Below, piece after piece: positions 26,331 to 37,444 of a stretch of DNA of 64,000 nucleotides. Both the position numbers and the translations under genes were made by a program. The DNA lies in assembly GCA_005406025.1 (NCBI GenBank), contig BGZK01001458.1:1-64000 (forward strand), given 5' to 3'. This stretch comes from Eumeta japonica. Taxonomy: Eukaryota > Arthropoda > Insecta > Lepidoptera > Psychidae. Under the pieces are notes generated by a model. It worked only from the letters and a program-made list of their open reading frames with translations, was not told the DNA's origin and made no database searches. Position 1 is the first letter of the stretch. Every line of letters starts with the position of its first letter.

Positions 26331-26639
26331 TTGCATATGTGTGAGAAGGGGTTACGTTTGAATGTTTTGGAATCTGTTTTTAAAACATAAAGATAATAAT
26401 AATTTGCTCAATGACCAAATTAACATTTATAAATCGCCATTATTAGACGCTTGGGTAATGGTTGGTGATGGTTAGTCTGTGACAACTGAAAAGTATGTCT
26501 ATTGGTGGTAGTCTATAGCTGCTGGTAAGTATACTTTCGACACCCTTTGACGTATTGCATGAGAGCAGTTTACATAACGAGATTGGTTCCGCATTTGTCG
26601 GTTGTTTTTAATACTCCTTACGCCCTGTTGGATGTGACT

Positions 26640-26695
26640 GTCTGCATTTTCCTGAGGATGTGCCTGGGTGGCATGAAACGTATGTAAAAATTAAC
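26640..26695 (+). ncRNA. Candidate degenerate hammerhead ribozyme of the Penelope element
   Basis: The core CTGAGGA (26652-26658) and GAAAC (26675-26679) are separated by a small stem (gtgcc / ggcat, 26660-26674). After GAAAC come a 4-base loop (gtat) and GTA, giving a two-base-pair stem III and a GUA cleavage triplet. Hammerhead motifs of this minimal type are established in Penelope-like elements. Base 26659 is bulged and the first stem I pair looks mismatched, so activity is uncertain. Confidence 0.45.
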
Positions 26696-26730
26696 AATAT
26701 AACGATTAGCGAAATAGAAATTTAAAAAAT

Positions 26731-26875
26731 AACACTACCATAGGTGTTCGATGTCTGTCAATTCTCTCAAATCACTATTCAATTCTTTGGATAGAGATTC
26801 GTAGTGGAGAGGCAGATTCGAGAGTCAGCGATAGGTTGCATGCTGTATAATGATGCATGTTGCAGGCAAGAGAAA
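26731..26875 (+). repeat. MITE arm, same family as the 47.2-kb foldback
   Basis: From ggtgttcgatgtctgtcaa to gcatgttgcaggcaag it matches the right arm of the 47.2-kb foldback, including agggattcgtagtgga-like and cagattcgagag words. Only one arm is present here. It directly follows the Penelope 3' end. Confidence 0.7.
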
Positions 26876-28600
26876 TATTAATTTGTTTTACGAATTTTTG
26901 CAATTACTAAAACGGTTTGTAGTTATTACATTTCGATATTACTCAACTGGTCTAGTAATAAAAGGCAGTGGATATTTCCAAATAAACTTTAATTTTTAAA
27001 ACATAAAATTACTAATAACAACAATTACAAAATTACATTTTAGTTTTTGTAAAAAAAAAACTCTTAGTGCATGCCAAATTTCAAGTCAATCGGATCCAGT
27101 TTCAGAATTCAAAAATACGCTTATTGAAAAAATTTAAAAAGAAATTGTGGAAAAAATATTTTATATTCGGTATTTGATATTCAATAAGCAAATGAGTCAT
27201 GAAGAAGTTTAAGGCATTTAAATTTTTAAGTAAATATAAAATTCTTTGTTTTCTTTTAACTAGTTTTTAGATTCTGAGGATTTTAGACTCTGTGGTATTT
27301 ATCACAAGAACGAGATAATAGATCTACTTGGTACATCTTAGTTTTTGGAAAGTAAGGCCGTTTTTGATCTATAAAGCGAGCGTTCCCTTTCTTAAATAAT
27401 AGTATATTATCTCCTTGCTTGCAAAGTCCGTCTGATGATCATTAAGTTTAAAAATTTAAATGTAAACTAACGTTCGATTGATATATATTTTTAACCAAAT
27501 ATGTCTATTTTTTATGCTATTGTTTCGATTCTTTTCAAGACAGTTAACAACAAAAACACACTTAAAGGCTTGTATATCATAAAACGATACCATATCAGAA
27601 CATACCAAAAAAAGCGAAACCATATGTGCATTCAAGAAATTCCTAAGACAAGTAGTTATTCCAAAAAAACACACATATTAATATATATAAGCATATCGGC
27701 CACATATTGTAGATGAATTTTCTTACAACCACAATCAACGGTGCTAAAATTAGAAACCGATGGAAAATTTTCCCGAAGCCGCGAAAAACACTGAAAGATA
27801 TCGCGGAACTTTTATCGTAGCCTTCTTGAGTTGAGCAAATTTCAGTTTACGAAGAAAAAATTTCACTCTGAAATATTATATGCTATTGATTCAGTACGAG
27901 TGCTTTCATAATGCTACGCTGCTTATCAAACTTCCCAACACCGACAGTCGGCTGTAATTTAACCATAGACAAATAAATTAAATAGAACTGCCATGTGTGC
28001 CTTTTATTAAGAAACTGTTTGATATCATTGATTTTGATGATCATGATTACATCAAGATCGATCAATAATCAAACTGTCAAACATCATCTCTTATCATATC
28101 TAGAATCAAGAAATGGTATCCTGTTTATGTGAGGTGTAACTCCGGACATCAAGCATTTATAAACTCTTATTATGTATAGTTCATATTTGGGCTTTTGTCA
28201 ATAAGTTTTAGTATGAATGAATGAATCAACTATTTCCTTCGTGCCTCGAAGAAATGTAAAGCCGCTGGTCCTGAATTTTTGTGACCCCATAATACATCAA
28301 ATAAAAATAAGAAAATAATTGTGGGAGGGCATGCTTCTGCAATAAGGTGATAAAACCTGACGCTCTAGCTCTTGTATTGTGACAAATAACTCTTGCACAC
28401 AACTGTTACCTTTTGTGTTACCATAGTAATGCTATTGTCGGTTATTGCAAAGCTTTGGTAACAGAAGGCCGTATAATTTGCGCCCATTTACGCTTTACAA
28501 GAGCGATGTAACTACCCGCACATATCGCCCTTGTAACGCTCGCTCATAATATCGAGCCGCACTCGTAGGCGTTGTAGAGTCTTTTGTAATACTTGGCAAT
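26876..28600. other. AT-rich noncoding stretch
   Basis: It contains a fragment of the atgccaaatttcaagtcaatc module at 27068 but no gene. The overlapping 72- and 71-codon frames at 27456-27716 are on opposite strands and featureless. Confidence 0.4.
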
Positions 28601-28639
28601 GAAGCGATCGTTCATGTTGAACGTAAACAAGCGGAAAAT

Positions 28640-28900
28640 AAACACGGCACGGAAAACCGTTCGGCCGTATTTCACGACCGCACCCGCGGCACTTCTATCC
28701 CGGCCGCGGCGGTCTGCGCTGTAGACAAAGACGACGAGAGAAAGATAGAGTAGCGAACGTCACGAGTAATTAAGAAGGAGAGGCACGACGCCGGGCGCGC
28801 GCCGCCCCCGGGACGCGTGTCCGGATTCCGGTTTTCCGGCTCTCGTCACACACGTAACGCCCTCCAACTGCATAATCGATACCGGCGCACGGGGTATTTG
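28640..28900. other. CpG-rich island with adjacent POU octamer
   Basis: GC-rich sequence at 28640-28860 is followed by ATTTGCAT at 28897-28904. The 73-codon minus frame is composition-driven. Confidence 0.4.
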
Positions 28901-28904
28901 CATG

Positions 28905-31031
28905 CGTATGGGATTTGACGATATATAATTCGGCGGCTTGTTTAATTACCGTAACAGCGGCGCAGTCGCTCCCGGAGACGAAACTGAACATACCAAACGA
29001 ATAGCAATTTTATTACTTTTATGTGAATTGGATGCTCGCGTTCAATCTTCACTAAAACAAAAGCAAGAAATACGACCAGTGAGCAATACGAACTTCAAAA
29101 CGATGATTCCCTTCTTCCCGATCTCAATCTTTTTGTAAGCATACATGTATATGTGAACCTGTATTTGCAAGAAATAACTTCGTAATATAACGCAGATCAG
29201 ATTTTTTTCTATGTTCTACGTTATTCACTCTCGACCTTTACGTATGCGTGAACAACATCTATAAAATAGAACAAGCATAGATATTCTTATTATGTAAGCC
29301 CTTCTTGAATGTACTATCTATTATTGTGTAAGCTGTAATTCAATTGATGGATTTATTTCTTATATTTACAAAAGTTTATATGGAACAGACAAACAATATT
29401 TAAATTAGAAAGATAATCGAAGCGTGTAGTAAGTCATAAGTGCTGAAACGGACAGTTCAAAACTTTGAAATTACATGATGAATACAATTTGTTTATAGAT
29501 AGTAAAAGTTATTTCGAAAATAGATGTCGCTTGCATCTTCGATACATTTTTATGAAAATGTACACTCATAGGCACCACGATGCACATAGTCTCCTCTTAA
29601 ATACGCGAAATCTGTAGAAGTTTAGCAAAGCTGATACATCACTAAAAATGAAAACGACCAAGGGTCTATGTCTATGAGGCTCATCGGTAAAAGTGATAAG
29701 TTACCTATACTTAATGAATATATTTCAGAGAGCATATTTCGTAATTTAATCAAAATAAACAGCAAACACTAATTCTTGTCCTTTTCAATCGAGTAACAAA
29801 AAGAACACAATTGATTATTTGGTAACAAATTATTTTGACGTGACAACGTCTTAAATTAGGGCGGCTGGGAGTCACTTTGAAAGTAACGCTCGGTAACGTA
29901 ACGATGAGTCACCGAACGAGAGAGCCCGCCGAATGCCTTGCGTCTCTCCCACGCAACTATGATCGGTCTGCCGCGCGCGCACTAGAGAATTAGTGCATAG
30001 CTTGCAAATGTATTGCAAGTTATTGTATGTATATTTGTATATAAATACGTATGTATGTGTAAAGGTAAAATAAAATTTTGTTAATATGAAATTCAGTGCG
30101 AGATTCTTTGTATAAATTAATGTTTTAAATATAATTCTTTGTATAAATAAATGTTTTAAATTGTTACTATTATTTCATCCTTCTTCCTACTATACGAATG
30201 AATATTCACATTAAAATGATTTTACCATTCAAAGTCGTTGTCACGTAAAACTTTTCGCCCGTATACCGACTTTACAGGTAACCAAATTTTTTAACAGTAA
30301 ATGAGATTACGTGTTTTAAAATCAATTATTCGATTGTTATCAAAACTCAAATGATACGGGCGTCTAACACGTCACGTTCTTTAATAATAATACAAGTACT
30401 ATTTTCATGAATGCTCATTTATAATATCAGAAAACTTAAGGTTGTCTTTAAATGAGATAATTCTAATATTTTCAAACCTAAAACTACCGTGTTTTTAGTG
30501 AAGTATTTGTTACAACAATGTAAAACGATGGTGTACTACAGAATGTTTTTTAAAAATACGTTTCTTGAATTCTCATTTCGATTGTTTTCCCTTTTAATTT
30601 AAGAATGGTGAGTGACGAACAAGGTGAACGCTTTCCAAGTAGAGGATCGCTAATAAGAAAGATGGAATGTCAAAACGTTAGCAGTCTGCTGCTGGTTTGT
30701 ATTGTAAGAGGATTTTACGATTCATACAAGAAAGAGGTAATTTTTTTATTTTTCCTATTCGACTCTCAAACCTACACTATTTCATTATTTGATGTATGTA
30801 TTACTATTTATGTTATAAATAGAAAATACAATTGAATATATATTTGACATTTTCACACTGTCTTTGTAAATTTACGGTCCTTTATTACAACTTTTAAAAC
30901 GAAATGAGTTACATTAATTAATATTTGTGTTCAGTATATCTAACTTGATACAAAAACAGCTGTTTCAATTTATTAGGCAATAATTTTTATGACATAGTGG
31001 ACCGACATCGATGTTTGCCACGTTTAGTATA
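28905..31031. other. AT-rich noncoding stretch
   Basis: It includes a GC patch near 29880-29990 and a 31-bp-period duplication, listed separately. The 76-codon frame at 30605-30835 opens with ATGGTGAGTGACG and passes a gtaatt donor-like site at 30737. I do not recognise a product. Confidence 0.35.
30103..30161. repeat. Tandem duplication, 31-bp period x2
   Basis: attctttgtataaat..aatgttttaaat occurs twice, at 30103-30130 and 30134-30161, with one mismatch. Confidence 0.85.
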
Positions 31032-31142
31032 ATCATCATCATCATCATCATCATCGCTCAACCTTCAGCCAGTCGCAATGACTGAAGGGACAAGTCCCGA
31101 TACACCGAAGGGAGCGTAAATATCGGGGAGTAGGTTCTAAAT
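31032..31142. repeat. Interspersed repeat with (ATC)n tract, copy 1
   Basis: An (ATC)8 run is followed by gctcaaccttcagccagtcg, 'gactgaaggga' and 'cccgatacaccg'. A second copy at 46655-46810 shares gctcaaccttcag.cagtcgc and ccgatacaccg. It is likely the end of a retroelement with a microsatellite tail. Confidence 0.65.
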
Positions 31143-31369
31143 AAAAAAAGAACATGTTCGATCAAATATTTTTATACTCACACAATTTTCTAAACATGCA
31201 AAACGATTCAGTATCATGAAAAAAAGATCCATAACGGACTTAACCTTTTTTTAACCGGACTTTTCTATGGGTGGCATTCACTATCTTTCCAGATAGGAGC
31301 TAAAGCTGCAACGGGTGAAGCTGTCGAAGTGACCGCATCTCGACGGACGCGGTCGACGAAATCGAAAGA

Positions 31370-31440
31370 AGTAGGGTCTAGGTGTATTAGGGGCCGACGG
31401 CCGCGCGCCGCCCGCCGCCCGCCGGCCGGCGCTCGTTAGG
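31370..31440. other. GC-rich patch
   Basis: Dense gccgcccgccgg sequence with no coding signal. Confidence 0.4.
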
Positions 31441-32189
31441 CCCGAATTAATAACGGAATTTGTAAAGACTGGAACGTGACGGGGCGGCCATCTCTCTTAT
31501 CGCACTCCACGTCCGCGTCCGTCCTTCGGTGCGACGCGTACGCACGAAAACACGGACCGACGATAAGAGGACAACGGCGTCGACGCACCGGGTCAATAAC
31601 TCCACGGACGGTCCACACCGCACCATACATAGCGATGCAATACTATATTAAGCGTAAATAAAACGTAGGCGAGATGACCACCGCTGTCGTCCTCCGTGAC
31701 GCTGTAAATATATCGTATACTTTGTTGGACGACGGCGATTTTAGAGTTCGATTCGATGCATAGATCAGCAGTGAAACAAATATGCTGATTATTTATTATA
31801 AGAAAATGACAAAAATTAAAATAACAGGGCGATGTACTCTATTTTATTCCAAGTCGACGAGGTCTCTTTCACATTTGGAGTGCCTGTTGCACTGACAGCG
31901 AGTCGAATCTGGCACTTGATTATATGCGTACAAGCAAACATGGCAAAATTGTAAGTTTGGATGTCATTAGTTGGGATTGCGTTTTGAAGTGATCTTGGCA
32001 CTTTAATTACTATCATTAAATGGTTACGCTCTAAAGTCACGACACGAACAGCAAATATTTTCAACAAAGGAACGAAGCATCTACATTGAATATTTAAAAG
32101 TCATCTTATTCACGAAGTCGTCGTCTCTAGATTATACTCGTGTCCGAAACAACAAGTGAGCAAACTTTTCCTATACTTAGCAAAATATT

Positions 32190-32540
32190 ACGATAGAGGC
32201 GAAGGCGGACCGCGCAGGAACGCGGCGAGGTCGTGAGTTGCAAATAGTTCGCCGCTATTGAATTATAGGAGGGGCTGCAGCTGGAACGTCATACGCCAAA
32301 GTTTAATCTCCTGAAGCGGCGCGGCCCGGCGCGCCGGACGGGCTTATTATGCAAATGGTAGTCGAGTCTCTCGGTCATCTCGCTGTCACGTACGTCGCCG
32401 CCCGCGCGCGCGCGCCCGCGCCGCGCCTGCCCCGACACATTTCCGACGACACGGCGGGAGCGCGACGCGCGCGCCCATAAGCTGCAGGCTTACCGCGCCT
32501 CGCCCCCTGCGAATCCCTACGACGCGCGCCGCACACCTAC
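32190..32540. other. CpG-rich island with POU octamer
   Basis: Very CpG-dense sequence (including a CG-alternating run near 32404-32430) surrounds ttatgcaaatggta at 32346-32359, a POU-type octamer word that is also found inverted near 18.25 kb. No coding frame is supportable. It is an enhancer candidate. Confidence 0.4.
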
Positions 32541-34005
32541 AGCACTAATGCCGCTTGCGTACAACGCTTTTTCATGCTTGAACCGACAGATAAACGACGT
32601 TAGCTAATCCATGTATACCTATAAATAAAGCGATAGCTAGTCCTTCGACGTACGCGTGTCGTGTAAAAACTACTGGATGGATTTCAATAAACATTTTTAG
32701 TTTTACTACTTAGTCTTTATTTGCAATAAAAATTACCTATACTACTTTTTAGAGTTATTTGAAATATCATAATATAGCTGGAAAATAGCTGAAACCCAGT
32801 GAAAGAATATTAAGGTTAGGTAAAAATGACTAAAAATCTTTAGTTTGAGCGATTTCGTTGAAATTTTTACAGGTTGCGAACAGCGCAAATGGACTGTTTA
32901 GAGTAATTTTTGGTTCCCTGTTTGGTATAGGCATCCGAAAGAATTCCCTAGTAATATTATAATTCTGTTTAAGAACGAAATGGGACGGAAACAAATCAGG
33001 AACGAAGGTGAAGGAGAGAGTTATTTGTAATATACGACTAATACTGTTCAAGAGGGCGGAGCTGTCAACAAAATTTCAAAGCAATGGGAAGTATGTCGTT
33101 GTTTTTCATGGCTAATTGCTAATTCAATTAAAAAAAATGCCCGGGAGTTGGCTAGATCATGAACAAAGACATGTATTCATTTTTATCGCAGAGAAAGATC
33201 TTAAAAACATATTTTGTTTTAATAAACAAAAAGTAATCCACACCTATGCTATAATTGGAATAAACACGAGAAGCTTAGTGGACGCAGACGAAACAGCAGG
33301 CAGCAGCTAGTTACATGTATATTATCTTAATTAAATTTCTGAAACGTTTAAGACTACTTTTTTGTTCACTGTTTTAGAGCTTGCCGCACACTGCTTCGTA
33401 ATGAGTAGTAGTAAAATAAAAAGATAAAAACAACAATAGAAAGTATTTAAGATTGTTATAATTAAAAAATACTTGTTTAAAATAACGATAATTCTAAAGA
33501 ATCACGTTGTATATGTACAAAATAACGTGATTATTTATATAACTTAAACACTCTATTTAATTTTAAACAAGGGAGACTAAATCGAATTATAAAACGTACC
33601 ATAAAATCCAAACGAAAAGAGGAAAAATTGCAGGCAATTTTTTTTTAATCACATTTAACAAACTCAACAGTCAGCCTTTCCGATATGCCATTAATCCTAA
33701 TAGTTCTTGTCCTGATTCGGATTGATGTTTTCGAAACCAATTTCTGATTACTTTTAACAATATATCCACCCACTACGACATTTGTAATTCAATAAAAAAA
33801 AATAGGACTTTTCTTTATTGCGGCATTTGAATTACAAAGGTCAACGGTTCTTCAACGTCTAGACAAAAGCTATTTAAACCAAATAAATGTACATATTCCG
33901 GCCCACGCTCTTGTCAAGTGCTAAGAATAAAATCTTGACATACTTAGCAATCATCTTTTTATCTATTTTCACGCTCGCTGTCGGATATAATTCTCGCATT
34001 CCTCT
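32541..34005. other. AT-rich noncoding stretch
   Basis: No gene or repeat is recognised. Confidence 0.4.
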
Positions 34006-34049
34006 ACAGTGGCCTACGACATTTATCAGTAAATGTCGTAGGCCACTGT
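34006..34049. repeat. Perfect hairpin, 20-bp arms, 4-base loop (TCAG)
   Basis: The arms 34006-34025 and 34030-34049 (acagtggcctacgacattta and its reverse complement) match exactly. It is one of the 4-base-loop palindromes. Confidence 0.92.
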
Positions 34050-34082
34050 CAATCTGTCGCTCCACTTAGCGAAGGCAGTGCC

Positions 34083-34153
34083 ATGCCGAAATGTCCAGTC
34101 TTTGGTTGTCGCTCGCGTACCTCGCTAATGGATACTTATCTTTTCTATGACTG
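34083..34153 (+). pseudogene. Possible THAP-like N-terminal remnant
   Basis: The frame from ATG 34083 reads MPKCPVFGCRSRTS before a stop. The M-P-x-C-x4-C spacing with following basic residues resembles the start of THAP zinc-finger domains, which occur in P-element-type transposases and host regulators. A further frame at 34192-34461 has KRENFKYS but no clear C-x2-H. The match is short and may be chance. Confidence 0.2.
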
Positions 34154-34461
34154 ATATGGTTCGTTCGTTGCAACGTTAACTTGCTGATTCTATGAGCTGT
34201 TGGTACATTCGTTTTTGCGTATTACCTGTCCGTCCAGAATTTAAGAGAGAAAATTTTAAGTATAGTTTTTGTAATCGCACATTCAATGATTCGTTAATTA
34301 GACCAACGTTTAAGCTATCACGCCTTGCATCTGTATGCCACCACTCCCAACATGAACTTTTCGGAGATTTTCACAAAATAGTGTCGGTTTCAAAAAAAAA
34401 ACTTTGTGGATTATCGAAAGCTGCCCAACTGAATTATATTCCTCGTTTGAATTTTCTATAG

Positions 34462-35672
34462 AAATGGAAAATAATCGGAATCTGTTCCATATGCAAGTAT
34501 TTATTGATAACTTTGTTGGTAGATGACAATCATGACTGGAATGCGTGCAACGTGAACATATGACAACTTATATATTATCCACGTTAATTTTTAAACTCTT
34601 TTCTGTAATGAAAACTCTGCTGAGGCCCCCAAGCATGGTGGGTACGGCATTCGACGATTCTACCACATCAGGAAATACGAATTGAACGGTAGAGTTGCCA
34701 CTTAGTTAATGGTTTCCAATTTAAAAGTTTGGAATGTCTTCTGATGCTGTGGCGATAAATTCTCAAGATATATTACATCGCCCTGTTTTACGTCTCTTCG
34801 TAGACCGTCCGGTTTTCGACCGTCCACTGTCGTAAGGTTGGAATATCATGAATTTTTAGATCCAGTTCTAAGCTATTTTTCTCAGAAACGGCTACTTGAA
34901 TGACTACGGTTTCTTTCGCAAAGTTGTTCTAAAAAAGGAGATTATAACTATTTGCGAAAAGATGCATGATCGATTCCATCCTGTATACATAGGCAAATTG
35001 TGCGAATTTACATCTATATTAAAATGAATCACTTTTAGGCACCATCGTCAAGTTTGCGAAGTCTGGTATTATAAGATCAAGTGATGAGTGAGTGCAGCGT
35101 GAGTCCTTCTAAGAGTAAGACAGAGACACAGAAAGACTAGTATGTGTTCAGTAACTACCGCCATAATATCTTTTGGATACCGACAAGTCTAGCAGCGGAG
35201 ATGGCATAGGCAACCTTGAAAATAAGAATATTCTTCGAATAAATAGTTATGAAAATTCCTTCTTTATTTCAATTTTCTGATAGTATTCAGCCAAAAACGT
35301 TCTGAAATAACGCGGTTTTTTTTTTAGTTGAGATATGTTTGTGTTACTTGACGATATCGCCGTATGCGTTTGGGGGCCGAGAGAAAAAAAGATCCGAAGT
35401 GTATGATAATGACGTCTAATACTTAAGATGAAATGTTTTTATTCCTGTCAAACATGACATAAACATTAAATTCAAGTTTTAAATAAAGAGAAACGAAGAT
35501 AACAGATGATTTCTATGTGCGAACTTTGGTATAGAAAATTCCTTTAACAATCTGAAATGTTATTTCAGAATTACCTAATTATCTAGGAGTTGAACTCGGA
35601 ACACCTAAAAAATTAAGAATAATACAGCATCTCATGGTAATTTTAATACAATAGAAAAAGAAGCAAACAGAA
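34462..35672. other. Noncoding stretch
   Basis: No gene, RNA or repeat that I can support. Confidence 0.4.
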
Positions 35673-35781
35673 CAGGGCGGGGGAAAAGATTTTCGTATTT
35701 TATATACAAATTGAAGTTAATTTTTCATCATGATTTATTAACATTTAATTATAATATATAGGTCATTTTGTTGAACAACTT

Positions 35782-35880
35782 GTTAGCATTCTGTAGGTAG
35801 TGACTTATGTCACTACCTACAGAATGCCAACAACAAATTTCTACAGCAATGGGATTATTCCTATTGCTGTAGAAATTTTG
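35782..35880. repeat. Paired hairpins (19-20-bp arms, TTAT loops) in the mariner 3' region
   Basis: Hairpin 1 has arms 35786-35804 and 35809-35827 around TTAT, with pairing extending further past one mismatch. Hairpin 2 has arms 35835-35854 and 35859-35878 around TTAT, with one G-T pair. The related copy at 10.97-11.03 kb carries each sequence only once, in the order tttctacagcaatgg-aattat-gtgactacctac, so both inverted arms are later additions. Confidence 0.9.
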
Positions 35881-35913
35881 GGACTTCGGTTCAAAAAACA
35901 GCGACAAGTAATT

Positions 35914-36177
35914 TTAACAGTGCTCTCTTGATGTTAACCTAATACTACCTAAAGAATTCTGAAGAGATCGAAACAGGAGAAAATCTGAGGGTGTAAGATA
36001 GGGACTATATGGTGGATGCATTAAGACTTCCCAACCAAACATTTGGTGAAAGGCTAAAGAAGTGTGAGTTCTGGCGTAGTTATGGTAAAAAATAACACCC
36101 TGTCCGTTGATCAATTCCGGCCGTTTCTTCTCTACTTTTTGTTCGAGTTTCACCAGTTGTTCGCAGTAGAGATCCAA
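35914..36177 (-). pseudogene. Mariner transposase catalytic-domain pseudogene
   Basis: This 87-codon open stretch covers the second and third catalytic motifs of a mori-like mariner transposase. YHNYART replaces the usual HHDNARP, so the catalytic aspartate is lost, and PYSPYLTPSD replaces PYSPDLAPSD. Stops upstream and downstream confirm decay. Confidence 0.85.
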
Positions 36178-37444
36178 ATTTATGGTTTTGGCCGGCGGTA
36201 AAAGCTCATAATAAATAATGCCTTTCTAACCCCACCAAAAACGTAGCATCAATTTATTGCGTGTTAGTCTGGGTTTCGCTATAATCTGTGGAGCTTGCTT
36301 GCTATTTGACCATGATCTATTTCGAATTTTCTTGTCGTAGGTAATCCATTTTTCATCACAAGTGATCAGTTTTTACAAAAACGATTCGGATTTATTACGC
36401 ATCAATAGACAATCGGAAATGAATTCACAATTCATTATATTTCTTTCAGTGAGCTTTTTTTAAATGACTCAAAACTGTTTCATGGTCATTCCTCAGTTCT
36501 TCAGCAATGAAAACGCTTGAAACCAAATTCGTGCCACTCTTACCGATACTGCATTAGGTCCGTAAATTTCACAAATGATTTCGCGACTTGTGTCGCATTT
36601 TTCGCTTTTTTGTAATAAAACTCAAAATGCATCGAATTTCAACTTTAGATTTCATTCAATTTAGTGGACAGCAAAACAATAGAAAAATGGGACACCGTTT
36701 TTACTTTATTTTTAATGTCCTCTATTTAATGGTGTCAAACTAGCTAGATACATACAGCACAACCAGAGATTTCACTGCAACTTTTTACTTATTAAATTGC
36801 AAAAAACTTTTTCGCCTACCTAATATTATATTTCGACATCACCTCTTTTAGTTTTATTCAAGACAGCTATAAGAATACGTAGTATTCACATGATAGCCGA
36901 GCGAGTATGATAGATTAACGGATTATGGTTTTTGAGCTACATCCACGTAGAAAGTAAAACGTATTGTAGAGGCTTCTGGCTCTAGATTGATAAAGGCCCT
37001 CGCCCGTATCCCTCGAAATAATTTTTATATGCATTACAGATATGTTCCGTGCTACAATTACTACGTAAATACGTTAAGTGACACCCATGTAATAACTGTA
37101 TAGGTTTTAAGCCTACACACTAAAGCGTATATTAAACGAGGGACTAATAAATACTTCAGAATTATTTCAGCGTCTATGGCGGTATTAATGGTCTAGTTAA
37201 GTCTAGTTGATTGATTACCACTTAGAAAAATTAAAGGTATTGATTGAAGAATTATTATTCGGTTCGTTTGCGGCTGATAACGAATTAGGCAAACAACATT
37301 TATTGATCGGCAGCCTGGTGTGCGGTAGTTCTCGCCACGTTTGCAAGCACTGTCGAACCGATACATTGAAAAAAGACGCATCTGCACACATACAATTATA
37401 TATTATCGTATTCATTGCAAAAAGTAAAACAAGGACTTATCATA

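Larger units (their letters stand above)
25990..26730 (+). mobile_element. Penelope-like retroelement 3' fragment (GIY-YIG endonuclease relic)
   Basis: The frame 26000-26185 encodes TAFKRNNILK, then NKKSGIYKLSCDES-YI, the conserved linker and GIY start of the GIY-YIG endonuclease that follows reverse transcriptase in Penelope elements. After a stop, shifted frames give EQTGHCFKIRYK and HISAFKSNKSDRSHFVENL, matching the rest of that nuclease (normally YIGQTGR..R..EH). A 3' untranslated region follows, with a hammerhead-like core at 26652-26686. No reverse transcriptase is visible upstream, so the copy is 5'-truncated, as is usual for Penelope elements. Confidence 0.75.
35673..36823 (-). mobile_element. 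Mariner element (mori-like group), decayed, with two internal hairpins
   Basis: It is the same group as the 10.2-kb copy, in opposite orientation. The 5' end (inverted) is ttaggtagg..aaaaag and the 3' end is aaatacgaaaat..cc. On the minus strand, remnants of the N-terminal domain lie at 36665-36480, with a deletion across the helix-turn-helix linker. The first catalytic region DEKWITYD-like lies near 36350. From 36177 to 35914 a clear stretch gives LYCEQLVKLEQK, KRPELINGQGVIF, WEVLMHPPYSPY and FRSLQNSL. The second catalytic Asp reads Asn (YHNY) and the third-motif Asp is changed too (SPYLTPSD). The 3' end is rearranged into two hairpins. Confidence 0.88.
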
